NCBI GenBank assembly: GCA_963702935.1
Contig: OY969772.1
Span: forward strand, 5,084,001-5,148,000
Length of the DNA stretch: 64,000 nucleotides
Reading direction: 5' to 3'
DNA from: DAOTWA01 sp963702935
GTDB taxonomy: Bacteria; Chloroflexota; Anaerolineae; Anaerolineales; Anaerolineaceae
This document shows, piece after piece, positions 35,829 to 43,962 of the stretch (the stretch's first letter is position 1; each line of letters begins with the position of its first letter). The notes under the pieces were generated by a model that was given only the letters and a program-made list of their open reading frames with translations, made no database searches and was not told the origin of the DNA. The position numbers and the translations under genes were made by a program.

Positions 35829-36697
35829 AAGGTCTCCTTAGGTGGGGGTTTCGTCCAACGGATCGCAAGCTCAGTACCATGGCCAGGCTGGCTCGCGACT
35901 GATAAAAGCGCTCCTACGGCTTCCGCACGTTCGCGCATCATGCTCAAGCCATAGTGACCTGAGAATGTTTGTTTGGGGTCAAAGCCTTGGCCATCGTCAC
36001 GAATGTGCAATTCGATTACGGCCCCTTCTTGTTTTAGATTTATCTCAACCTGGCTGGCTTTGGCATGTTTGGCGACGTTATTAAGCGTTTCCTGGCACAC
36101 GCGGTAGAAGGCTACTTGTACTTCGGCGGGGAGGTTAAACTCCCCCGTTACAGTAACAGCAACCGGGATATTGGTCCGACCGGAGAGCGCATTTCCCAGC
36201 AGGTGCAACAGGTCGCTCAGGTTTGAATCGGTCAACGTCGAGGGCCGCAGTTCAGCCAGGAGTGCGCGCATCTCGGCCTGCGCACCACGCGTCAAGCGGC
36301 GCAAATCCTCGATTGACCGCCGCGCCTCTTCCTGATCGCGTTCCCATAAGCGTGGCAAGACCTCGGCAATCAGACCCGCAGAGAAGAGCGATTGGTTGAC
36401 GGCATCATGCAAGTCGCGCGCCAGACGCTGTCGTTCTTCCAATATCGCGAGCGCTTGTGCTCGTCTATATAGTTCCGCATTCATCATAGCGATCGCGGCC
36501 TGGTTGGCTACACTAAGAGCCAGATCAGCATGGTGAGCCGTGAAATAATTCTTCCTGGTTTCAGCAACACCCACGCCACCGATGATGCGGCCTCTCACCG
36601 CCAATGGTACCCACATCCACGATTGCATCCCTTCGAGCAACACAGCAGCCCCATCATCTGAGAAGTGAACGCAGAAATTGCGCCTGCGGGTCGTCAC
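35825..36697 (-). CDS. Sensor histidine kinase, C-terminal part (GAF end, HisKA_3, HATPase_c)
   Basis: The open frame of 290 codons carries the second half of a GAF domain (WMWVPLAVRGRIIGGVGVAE), the HisKA_3 phospho-His box (ARDLHDAVNQSLFSAGL) and the HATPase domain (VCQETLNNVAKHAKAS, then IRDDGQGFDP). The upstream half is in another frame (36654-37391): DPQAQFLRSLL there should continue into SDDGAAVLLEGMQ here. One indel near 36660 splits the GAF domain. The first about 12 residues of this frame are therefore not native. It pairs with the NarL-type regulator that it overlaps by 4 bp. Confidence 0.85.
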   Translation of the reverse strand: MTTRRRNFCVHFSDDGAAVLLEGMQSWMWVPLAVRGRIIGGVGVAETRKNYFTAHHADLALSVANQAAIAMMNAELYRRAQALAILEERQRLARDLHDAVNQSLFSAGLIAEVLPRLWERDQEEARRSIEDLRRLTRGAQAEMRALLAELRPSTLTDSNLSDLLHLLGNALSGRTNIPVAVTVTGEFNLPAEVQVAFYRVCQETLNNVAKHAKASQVEINLKQEGAVIELHIRDDGQGFDPKQTFSGHYGLSMMRERAEAVGALLSVASQPGHGTELAIRWTKPPPKETL

Positions 36698-37391
36698 TCC
36701 ACAAATCGGCGATGCAGATAGGCCGGTGCCCGTTGAACAGCGCGGCCAGGGTTTCCGTGCCTTGCAGGTGGACGCGGAAAGGCGAGGATTGCTCTAATTG
36801 CGGCGTCCCGCGCATCGCCAGGGTGACCAGCGTAGAGTCTTCCAATGCGAAAAGTCCGCCACGGGTGTACTCGATGATCTCTCGCAATTGGTCCAGGATC
36901 AAACCCGGCTGAAATTCCAACGTGGATGCCAGGGTATGCGAGATCTCCAATAGCTTGGCCTGCTCATGGTTGCGCGTTTCTACATGCTGGTGGAGTAACT
37001 GTTCGGCCCGAATCCGTTTGCTTACATCACGGACAACACCCAGCAAGCATGGTCGGCCTTGATACTTGAATGCCGTCCCGCACCACTCGGCATAAAACGT
37101 TGAGCCATCCCTGCGCACGTGCAGTATGCGCGTATCGAACACGCTGTCCGATTGGTACGCGCGGATATATTCATGGAATTCCTTTTGGCTGTCAGGGTGG
37201 ATGAAGGCTGTCAGTTGCAGCCCGATGAATTCTTCACGAGGGTAGCCGTGCATCCTGCATGCCGCAGGATTCGCCTCAACCACCAGGCCGGTTTCCAAAT
37301 CGTTGACGATCAATCCATCGTTGGCGGCATCGAAAATACTTCGATACTGCCATTCTTTTTCTTTCGGATTTAGATGGCTCTGTTGTATCAG
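36654..37391 (-). CDS. Sensor histidine kinase, N-terminal part (PAS, start of GAF), frame-disrupted
   Basis: Encodes a PAS domain (FDAANDGLIVNDLETG through VVRDVSKRIRAEQ) and the first half of a GAF domain (LLEISHTLASTLEF), then stops at 36654 just where the frame of the C-terminal part takes over. The start is unclear: PAS homology begins before the first TTG at 37313. The only codon with a good ribosome site (GAAGGGG) is a CTG at 37391; an in-frame stop lies just upstream, and the IS at 37460-38933 begins 68 bp away. Taken with 35825-36697 it is a PAS-GAF kinase that may be inactive. Confidence 0.7.
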   Translation of the reverse strand: MIQQSHLNPKEKEWQYRSIFDAANDGLIVNDLETGLVVEANPAACRMHGYPREEFIGLQLTAFIHPDSQKEFHEYIRAYQSDSVFDTRILHVRRDGSTFYAEWCGTAFKYQGRPCLLGVVRDVSKRIRAEQLLHQHVETRNHEQAKLLEISHTLASTLEFQPGLILDQLREIIEYTRGGLFALEDSTLVTLAMRGTPQLEQSSPFRVHLQGTETLAALFNGHRPICIADLWSDDPQAQFLRSLLR

Positions 37392-37459
37392 ATTAACACC
37401 CCTTCGTTCTGCTTTCTGAAAAGCTTCAAATATATATTTTACTGCAATAGATAAATGTT

Positions 37460-38933
37460 CTTGAGTTTAGAGTTCGAAGAGTAAGCACCGCACCTTAACA
37501 AAAAGTGGAATTGCTGGTAAAAGCATAATCGACCAAGATGATGCCAATCCAACAATTCCGAGAAGCAGTATACCAAAGTATCATCAAACGCGGAGATGCA
37601 TTTCTAGACCTACTGGATGCGCTCACGGTAGCTGGTCATGTTGAATCGCCTGTGGCATTGAGTGAAGAGCAGCCCTTCCGCCGGAAATTCAGCTCAATCT
37701 TCGACACATTGCTGGAATGCGAGTTCGACTTTGACCAACTGATGAACAGCTTGCACAGCCACCAACCCACTGACAGCGAAACGATCGCTGGCTATGAAGT
37801 GTATGCAGTGGACAGCACACCCAACGAACGACCGGAAGCGGAAACGCTGGAAGATCGTGGCTCGCTGAAAGCGCAGAAAGATGAACCCGTGCGCTATGGA
37901 CATAAGTATTCGTGGTTAGTGCGCCTGATCCGTTGGGGCAGTTCGTGGGTCGCTCCGGTGGATGTCCAGCGCGTTGAAACCGCCCTGACCGATAACCAGG
38001 TCGCCGCTATTCAGGTGCAAGAGCTGGATGCGCGCAATAAACATTCCAAAGTGGTGGTGGCCGACAGCTTGTATGGCAGTCACCTTTTCCTGGCGGTCTT
38101 TCTGCTGGTCAAAACGGTGGTCGCCTTAGTCCGGGTGCGTGGCAACAGTGTTTTTTATGAGCGTCCCAAGCCGCGCAAGAAAGGTCAGCGCGGCGCACCG
38201 GCCAAACACGGCGCTCGCTTCAAGCTTTCGACACCCTCCCGATCGGCGGATCGCAATGAAACTTTCTTGCTCGGACAGCAAACGGTGGTGCTGACGGCCT
38301 GGCATGGCTTACACTTGAAGAAACTGCCAGAGCTGGTTGGGCTGGTGCTACGTGTTCAGTTTCTGCGTGCTGATGGTACGCCGCGCTATCAACGCCCGAT
38401 GTGGTTATTCTGGACCGGTCCGGAAACGGTGGCGCTCAAGGATTTGTGCTGTATGTATCTCTGGCGCTTTGCGATCGAACACTTTTTTCGATTTGCCAAG
38501 CAGCATCTCGGGCTGAACGCCAATCAGTCCACCCAAACTGTCTCAACCGATCATTGGATGTGGCTGTGCGCGCTGGCTTTCTGGCAGCTGCTCCTGATGC
38601 GGGAAGGCGTGGACTTGGTTGCTCAGGCCTGGTATCCCCAGGCGGCCGCACGCGAAGCCACGAAACGAACCCCCGGGCAAGTCCAGCGCGTGGCTTTCGG
38701 ATATTTGGTGAAGTTGGGTTCACCGGCTCGTTCACCCAGACCCGCTGGAAAAGGAAATGGTCGCTCGAAAGGCGTCCAGCCGCCTCCCAGAAAGCGTTTC
38801 CCGGTCGTCAAAAAGGCGAAAATGGCGCTTGACCGCGCTTCGGCAAGCTCGTAAAGCCGATTTTGGTCTTCTGCTTCGATTGTTAAGGTTCCAGCGTCAC
38901 TTCGACGCTTTGTTCCGCATTTCTAAACTCAAG
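37460..38933 (+). mobile_element. Complete insertion sequence (DDE transposase) with 8-bp target duplication
   Basis: 1,474 bp. The ends are perfect 12-bp inverted repeats (CTTGAGTTTAGA at 37460; its complement ending at 38933), with partial similarity continuing inward to CCTTAACA. The 8-bp direct repeat TAAATGTT flanks it at 37452-37459 and 38934-38941. One transposase gene lies inside. It inserted between the CbpM-like gene and the histidine kinase, 68 bp ahead of the kinase's likely start. Confidence 0.9.
37538..38854 (+). CDS. IS4/IS701-like DDE transposase
   Basis: 438 residues, uninterrupted. Candidate catalytic aspartates are in YAVDSTPN and VVADSLYG, and the glutamate in RFAIEHFFRFAKQ. 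The C-terminus is basic (PRKRFPVVKKAKM). The exact IS family is uncertain: the protein resembles IS4/IS701-type transposases, but the 8-bp target repeat is not typical of IS701. The frame is intact, so the element may still be active. Confidence 0.85.
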   Translation: MMPIQQFREAVYQSIIKRGDAFLDLLDALTVAGHVESPVALSEEQPFRRKFSSIFDTLLECEFDFDQLMNSLHSHQPTDSETIAGYEVYAVDSTPNERPEAETLEDRGSLKAQKDEPVRYGHKYSWLVRLIRWGSSWVAPVDVQRVETALTDNQVAAIQVQELDARNKHSKVVVADSLYGSHLFLAVFLLVKTVVALVRVRGNSVFYERPKPRKKGQRGAPAKHGARFKLSTPSRSADRNETFLLGQQTVVLTAWHGLHLKKLPELVGLVLRVQFLRADGTPRYQRPMWLFWTGPETVALKDLCCMYLWRFAIEHFFRFAKQHLGLNANQSTQTVSTDHWMWLCALAFWQLLLMREGVDLVAQAWYPQAAAREATKRTPGQVQRVAFGYLVKLGSPARSPRPAGKGNGRSKGVQPPPRKRFPVVKKAKMALDRASASS

Positions 38934-38961
38934 TAAATGTTATTTATCGGGATCTCTAATA

Positions 38962-39240
38962 TTATTCCTGAATTTCCAGTTCGATCCAGGTAGCCTCGTA
39001 ATAGACTTCCCGGTAACGAGCCAGACGCATCTGTTGGCTTGCATACTGGGCAGTCAGCTCGGCTTCTAACCGGCGAATATGAGATTGTAATTCGATGACC
39101 TGGCTGCGCAGGCGCAGGATCGCCTCAGCGGCAGCCTCGTCGACCCCCAGATCGTCCTGTAATCGGCGCTGGCTGCGCGCCTCAAAGCCTTCGTATGGGC
39201 CATACCAATACCGTTTTGGGGATGTATTTTCAGGATTCAT
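38962..39240 (-). CDS. CbpM-like chaperone modulator
   Basis: The 92-residue protein looks like CbpM/MerR_2-type modulators: a basic aromatic N-terminus, then LGVDEAAAEAILRLRSQVIELQSHIRRLEAEL, a coiled-coil segment. CbpM binds and inhibits the DnaJ-like CbpA. The gene lies 24 bp downstream of such a DnaJ gene on the same strand, as in E. coli. The IS target site is 20 bp past its stop. Confidence 0.75.
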   Translation of the reverse strand: MNPENTSPKRYWYGPYEGFEARSQRRLQDDLGVDEAAAEAILRLRSQVIELQSHIRRLEAELTAQYASQQMRLARYREVYYEATWIELEIQE

Positions 39241-39264
39241 GTTATTCTCTCATTTGGAATGCGG

Positions 39265-40221
39265 TTAAACGGGGTTCGGCCGGGAGGAGGCCAGCTCGCG
39301 GATGCTATTGACCTCCTGGTCGGTCAGCGGGTCAGGCAGCACCAGCCTGACCCGGGCAAACAGGTCGCCACGCGTTTTGGGGTCGCCCAGATGGGGCATG
39401 CCTTTGCCGTGCAGGCGAAAACTCCGCCCAGCGTTGGTCCGGGGAGGGATCTTCAACATCAACGGTCGCTCCAGGGTGGGGACGAGGATTTCACCACCTG
39501 CGATGGCGGTGAAGATATCGACCGGCACGTCGATGTGCAAGTCATCCCCCTCGCGCTCGAAGGTGTCATCAGGCAGTATATTGACGATCAAATATAGATC
39601 TCCGGCCGGCCCACTGTTGTGGCCCGGCTCACCCTGACCTGCCAGGCGAACTCGTGATCCGGTGTGCACACCCGGTGGAATACCAGCTTGGATGCGGTGC
39701 CCATCTATTTCCAACAGGCGATCTGCGCCATTAAAGGCCTCTTTGAGGGTCAGATCGACTTCGTACTCAACATCCCGTCCGCGACGTGGGCCAGGCGGAG
39801 CGCCTCGGCCTCCGCTTCTACTGCCCCTGCGTGCCCGGCCAAAGATATTGGTGAAGAAGTCGGAATACGGCGACTCGCTTCCGAAAAGGTCTTCCAGGTC
39901 TTCGGGATTGGCGTATTGGACGCGCGCCCCTTTGCCTGGTTGGGCCGACCAGTTTTGCCAGTCGAAATCTTGTTGGCGCCCACCTGTCTGCTGCCATTGC
40001 TGGTACTGAGCCCGCAACTCATCATACTTCTTGCGCTGTTCCGCATGTGATAGAACCTGGTAAGCTTCATTAATCGTCTTGAATTTCTCTTCTGCTTCTT
40101 TATTACCCGGGTTTACATCAGGGTGATACTTGCGGGCTAACTGGCGAAAGGTTTGTTGGATAACCTTCTTTTCGGCGTTCGGCGGTACACCTAATATTCC
40201 GTAATAATCCTTAAAGTCCAT
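39265..40221 (-). CDS. DnaJ/CbpA-type co-chaperone
   Basis: 318 residues: a J domain (about 1-70, with the HPD motif in ARKYHPDVNPG), a Gly/Arg-rich linker (RRGSRSGGRGAPPGPRRGR) and two C-terminal substrate-binding beta domains (EVDLTLKEAFNGADRLLEI; LHIDVPVDIFTAIAGGEI). There is no zinc-finger domain, so it is the CbpA rather than the DnaJ type. It stimulates DnaK on unfolded proteins. The start at 40221 (MDFKDYYGILGV) aligns with the family; an ATG 5 codons earlier lacks support. Paired with the CbpM-like gene downstream. Confidence 0.92.
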   Translation of the reverse strand: MDFKDYYGILGVPPNAEKKVIQQTFRQLARKYHPDVNPGNKEAEEKFKTINEAYQVLSHAEQRKKYDELRAQYQQWQQTGGRQQDFDWQNWSAQPGKGARVQYANPEDLEDLFGSESPYSDFFTNIFGRARRGSRSGGRGAPPGPRRGRDVEYEVDLTLKEAFNGADRLLEIDGHRIQAGIPPGVHTGSRVRLAGQGEPGHNSGPAGDLYLIVNILPDDTFEREGDDLHIDVPVDIFTAIAGGEILVPTLERPLMLKIPPRTNAGRSFRLHGKGMPHLGDPKTRGDLFARVRLVLPDPLTDQEVNSIRELASSRPNPV

Positions 40222-40384
40222 TGGGCACCGTCTCATTCATCGGTTCTTGGGGAATCTCCACGAAAGGGGGAAGAAGTGGGGGTGTGGGCGGGAGCCTGGG
40301 TTGAGTAGAGCGAAGTGCCCGCCGGGGCTACTGGTCACGGCACAATCCATCAGCCCGCCGTCCGGGTATCAATCCGATCGTCGG

Positions 40385-40867
40385 TCATGGCTGGCCAACT
40401 CCTGTTCTGAGCCAGTGCTTCTGCTGCCAGGAATCCAAATATCTGGGTTCCGGCCAGGTTTTCCCGGGTATGAAATCAGAACATTCCACGGGAAATATAC
40501 GCCCACCCCGGTTGGGTTGTGACCAGCCAAATTCGATTTCCCGATCGCAGCTTGCGCAATTCACATAAAACTCGTCACTTTCCGGATCACTCTCCCGCTC
40601 AAATATTTCATACTCTTCCGGTTTAGAAGAAGAGTCATCTTTGGCATATTCACCGAAGTCCCCTCGCTCAACTTCATCGTCTTTACCTCCTTCTTTCTCT
40701 ATCTTTTCCTTGAATTCAAAGCGCCAAAGATGATTAGCATCGAGCGGCCCCCATTCCTGCCAACTTTCAGTATCCGGCCCGGCCAGGACAGTCCAAACGC
40801 GTGTGACGGTCAAGTTATGACCGTCGCATGTTTTACAGGTAAACTTCCAGGGTTGGTGATCGTTCAT
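40385..40867 (-). CDS. Hypothetical protein with two CxxC zinc-ribbon pairs
   Basis: 160 residues, acidic overall (a GGKDDEVERGDFGEY-type middle). Cysteine pairs FTCKTCDGH near the N-terminus and VNCASCDREIEFGW further on could bind one zinc as a split ribbon. I do not recognise the family. GAAGGA eight bases before the ATG at 40867 supports that start over an ATG 7 codons earlier. It lies between the DnaJ/CbpM pair and a PRC-barrel gene, on the same strand. Confidence 0.65.
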   Translation of the reverse strand: MNDHQPWKFTCKTCDGHNLTVTRVWTVLAGPDTESWQEWGPLDANHLWRFEFKEKIEKEGGKDDEVERGDFGEYAKDDSSSKPEEYEIFERESDPESDEFYVNCASCDREIEFGWSQPNRGGRIFPVECSDFIPGKTWPEPRYLDSWQQKHWLRTGVGQP

Positions 40868-41016
40868 AGCTGTATTCCTTCTGTACAATCATTATCAATC
40901 GGGATGCATTCATCCATGGATGGGAAGTTCCAGGGCGAACTGGCAAGGTGTTTGATCTTGCCTGGTTTTGACTATTTCAGCACGCCAAGACAGGTTGTGC
41001 CCAACCAGGCCAAGGA

Positions 41017-41655
41017 TCAGGACCAGCGCCTCTGCAATGGGAAGGTTGGCAGAGATTCGATCTGGTGCTTATCGAGCTTCAGAAACACGGTATCCTGGCA
41101 AGTATCACCCATTGCTGAAAGAGGGATGATCACATCCTTCTGCCCCCACAGATGTCCTTCGCGCATCACCAAATGGGTAATGTGGCCGTTCTCCGGGTTG
41201 ACCACGAATTCGTCGACGTGGCCAACATAGCCATCCGTCGCCTCTACGCGGGTACCCCGCCGCACAGCCAGCTCCCCCGGCGGGATCTGTTGATTTTCAA
41301 CGGACTCGTATACTGTTCTGTCAGGAATAACATAGGGTAAGTAGTAGTATGATCCCATTCCGGACATTCCACCAGCATACCCAAAATTCCTACCGGGCAC
41401 CTTCTCTTCGATGAACTCCGTTTGGACAAACGGGTCCATCTTCTCCAGCTCTGCCTTGCTGCAGCGCAGTCGAATCGTATCGGCTATAGTCTCGGCCACA
41501 AAATCAACCGGTACAATGTACTCTGTGTGGGGAGACGAATCCCCTTTTACTATCAAATGGGTCACCTGGTCGATAACCGGGTTTATCAGCACATACACGG
41601 AACGCCCGCAGACACCGTTCGTACACTCAACTTGAGCGTTTAAAGGAATTTCCAT
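41017..41655 (-). CDS. PRC-barrel domain protein
   Basis: 212 residues with two PRC-barrel units (about 1-75 and 130-200). They contain LINPVIDQVTHLIVK with a YIVPVDFV continuation, and GHVDEFVVNPENGHITHLVMREG…DVIIPLSAM. A Gly/Tyr-rich linker (GGMSGMGSYYYLPY) joins them. It differs from the PRC protein at 25384, which is of the 'F-x-x-D-D' subtype. Its function is unknown. GGAGGTGAAAG before the ATG is a strong ribosome site, and the conserved promoter-like element lies about 80 bp upstream. Confidence 0.85.
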   Translation of the reverse strand: MEIPLNAQVECTNGVCGRSVYVLINPVIDQVTHLIVKGDSSPHTEYIVPVDFVAETIADTIRLRCSKAELEKMDPFVQTEFIEEKVPGRNFGYAGGMSGMGSYYYLPYVIPDRTVYESVENQQIPPGELAVRRGTRVEATDGYVGHVDEFVVNPENGHITHLVMREGHLWGQKDVIIPLSAMGDTCQDTVFLKLDKHQIESLPTFPLQRRWS

Positions 41656-41735
41656 CTTTCACCTCCATAATAAACCATTCAGACTTCAACATTTATCCGC
41701 CATGCCGTAAAGATGGCCTTTTTCTACATACAAAC

Positions 41736-41783
41736 CATCTTACTCGAAGGGGCTATCTTTGTCCCTAAAACGACCTATAAAAT
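41736..41783 (-). promoter_or_regulatory. Conserved promoter-like element, copy 2
   Basis: The minus strand carries ATTTTATAGG, AGGGACA, GATAGCC and TAAGATG in the same order as at 6727-6775, one base shorter. GGGACA and TAAGAT are 17 bp apart. A transcript would start near 41730 and have a leader of about 75 nt to the PRC-barrel ATG. Nothing else was seen in the rest of the gap 41656-41934. Confidence 0.7.
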
Positions 41784-41934
41784 AACTAAAAAAATAGTGG
41801 CTGACTTGAAAATAAACTCGGGCCGCGTGAAGGACAAAAGCTTGCTCAGAGGATAGTATTAATAGCGGCCGACCTCACTCAAGGTGCGCAATAAGCTTAA
41901 GGTAAGTCTCCGCCAGTTTGAGAAGGCGCCCAAA

Positions 41935-43809
41935 TTAATGGGTAATCTGCATGAATATTTCCACCACTTGCGGATCAAAGTGCGTTCCCGATAAGGCACG
42001 GATATGTTTGTTCACTTTTTCTTCTGCCCATGCAGCGCGATATGGGCGGTCCGATTTTAATGCATCCCACACATCCACCACTGCAAAAATGCGAGCGATC
42101 AATGGTATCTGATTGCCTTTTAGCCCATTTGGATATCCGCTGCCGTCCCATTTTTCATGATGGCAATAAGGAATATCCAGCGCTGACCGCAGATAGTGAA
42201 TGGGAGAAAGCATCTCGTAGGCAAAGGTCGGGTGCATTTTCATCGTTACCCATTCTGCGTCCGTGAGAGGGCCAGGTTTGAGTAGAATCTCGTCGGGAAC
42301 GCCCAATTTGCCGATGTCATGCAACAGCGCTCCCCAGCGTACTTGTGCCAACGCTGCCTCATTTAAGCCAAAAGCACGGGCAAGTTTTACAGTCATTTCT
42401 GTTACACGCTGTGTGTGACCTTCTGTCTCTTTGTCGCGCAAGTCGAGTGCGTGCGACCAACCTTCTATTGTGGCATCATAAGCCAGATTGAGTTCTGAAT
42501 TGGAGCGTTGCAGGCTTTCAAATAGCGTGACATTCTCAATTGCAATAGCCGCCTGCCCGGCCAGAGCATTGAGAAAGTCGAACCATTCTGCATCTGGGTC
42601 AAGTGCAGAGCGGTGGAAGATTTCCAATACGCCTTTAACCTGCCCCTTGGAGATTAACGGCACACCGTAATAGCAAACAAAATCCTCGCCCGTTAAAAGA
42701 GCGGTTATGTTTAAGCTTTCCGGTTCATCTCTTAGGTTTGGGATTTGAACGAGCTGGCGTCCCATAACGACCCGGCCTGCATAACTCTCGCTAATACGTA
42801 TTTGCTCCTTTCTGATAGCTTTGGTTTGGATGCCACGCCCCGCTCCAAATTCGAGCATATGCGAATTGGAATTTAATATCAAAATGTCAGCCGCATCAAT
42901 ACCGAGTTCTATCGCTACATGGGTGAGAATTTCTGAAAGGCTAAGCTTCAAATCAAAATTAGCCGCGATGACTCGATCTATTCCGCTCAAGGCAGTGAGG
43001 TGCTCAAGCTGCCGTCGTATCTTTTTCTCTGATTGTTTGCGCTCGGTAATGTCGAGCATGATGCCTTGCCAAAATTTATGCTGGCCTTTCAAACCATTTC
43101 CAAGGGTAACTAGATCATGCACCCAAACCAGGCGTCCATCGCGAGCAATCATTCGGTATTCCATCTCGAATGGTTCGTTACTCTGATCTGCTTCGGCAGC
43201 TTTTGTAAGCACACGCTGGCGGTCCTCAGGATGTAACGTTTTCGACCATAAATTGGGATCGGCCAGCCATTCCTCTGGGGTATATCCTAACAGGGTCTCA
43301 ATCCTCTGACTGACGAAGAGCATGGAGTGGGCATGTCCCACTGCGTTAAGATAAACAACGGTAGGAAGGTGTTCGACCAACCTGCGGAATCTTTCCTCGG
43401 ATTCCTGTAGATTATCCTCCGCTTGCTTGCGGTTAGTGATGTCACGGATATTGAATTGGATCACTTTTTTATCGCCCACCCTATAGACGTTGCTGACAAA
43501 CTCCACTTGTAATAGCTTCCCATCTTTCGCTTTAAGTGGCAAATTATCGTACCGAATGTATTCATCCTCCTGCAATGCTTTGAAAGCGTCCTGGTTCGCC
43601 TCAATATCCCTAAACGCTCCAACTTCCCAGAGCTTTTTTTCTACTAACTCTTCGCGCGAATAGCCCAGCATTTTTATCAAATAAGGGTTGACGTCTTCGA
43701 TCAAACCTGTCATGGCATCCAGGATTAAAATCCCATCCTGGGCTGCTTCAAACAGACGGCGATAACGAAGTTCCGAAGCTTTTAATGTTAACTCGATCGT
43801 TGTTTCCAT
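41935..43809 (-). CDS. PAS-PAS-GAF-HD-GYP cyclic-di-GMP phosphodiesterase
   Basis: 624 residues: PAS domain 1 (about 10-130), PAS domain 2 (about 140-265), GAF (about 280-430) and a C-terminal HD-GYP domain with LLHDIGKLGVPD, then CHHEKWDGSGYPNGL. It probably hydrolyses cyclic-di-GMP in response to a ligand or redox state sensed by the PAS/GAF part. The key HD and GYP residues are present. No membrane segment is seen, so it is cytoplasmic. AAGGGGATCTT precedes the ATG. Confidence 0.92.
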   Translation of the reverse strand: METTIELTLKASELRYRRLFEAAQDGILILDAMTGLIEDVNPYLIKMLGYSREELVEKKLWEVGAFRDIEANQDAFKALQEDEYIRYDNLPLKAKDGKLLQVEFVSNVYRVGDKKVIQFNIRDITNRKQAEDNLQESEERFRRLVEHLPTVVYLNAVGHAHSMLFVSQRIETLLGYTPEEWLADPNLWSKTLHPEDRQRVLTKAAEADQSNEPFEMEYRMIARDGRLVWVHDLVTLGNGLKGQHKFWQGIMLDITERKQSEKKIRRQLEHLTALSGIDRVIAANFDLKLSLSEILTHVAIELGIDAADILILNSNSHMLEFGAGRGIQTKAIRKEQIRISESYAGRVVMGRQLVQIPNLRDEPESLNITALLTGEDFVCYYGVPLISKGQVKGVLEIFHRSALDPDAEWFDFLNALAGQAAIAIENVTLFESLQRSNSELNLAYDATIEGWSHALDLRDKETEGHTQRVTEMTVKLARAFGLNEAALAQVRWGALLHDIGKLGVPDEILLKPGPLTDAEWVTMKMHPTFAYEMLSPIHYLRSALDIPYCHHEKWDGSGYPNGLKGNQIPLIARIFAVVDVWDALKSDRPYRAAWAEEKVNKHIRALSGTHFDPQVVEIFMQITH

Positions 43810-43962
43810 AAGATCCCCTTATCTCTTAGTGAGGCCTGCCTGGTTTACCGAAAGCAACTATACTAATCAGCCAAGCGCCTCGACTACGTGAATATCTGCA
43901 AAAACATTAGTTGTTAGATGCTATTTACATCCTATATCCAATCCAGAAAATATCTATGAAAA

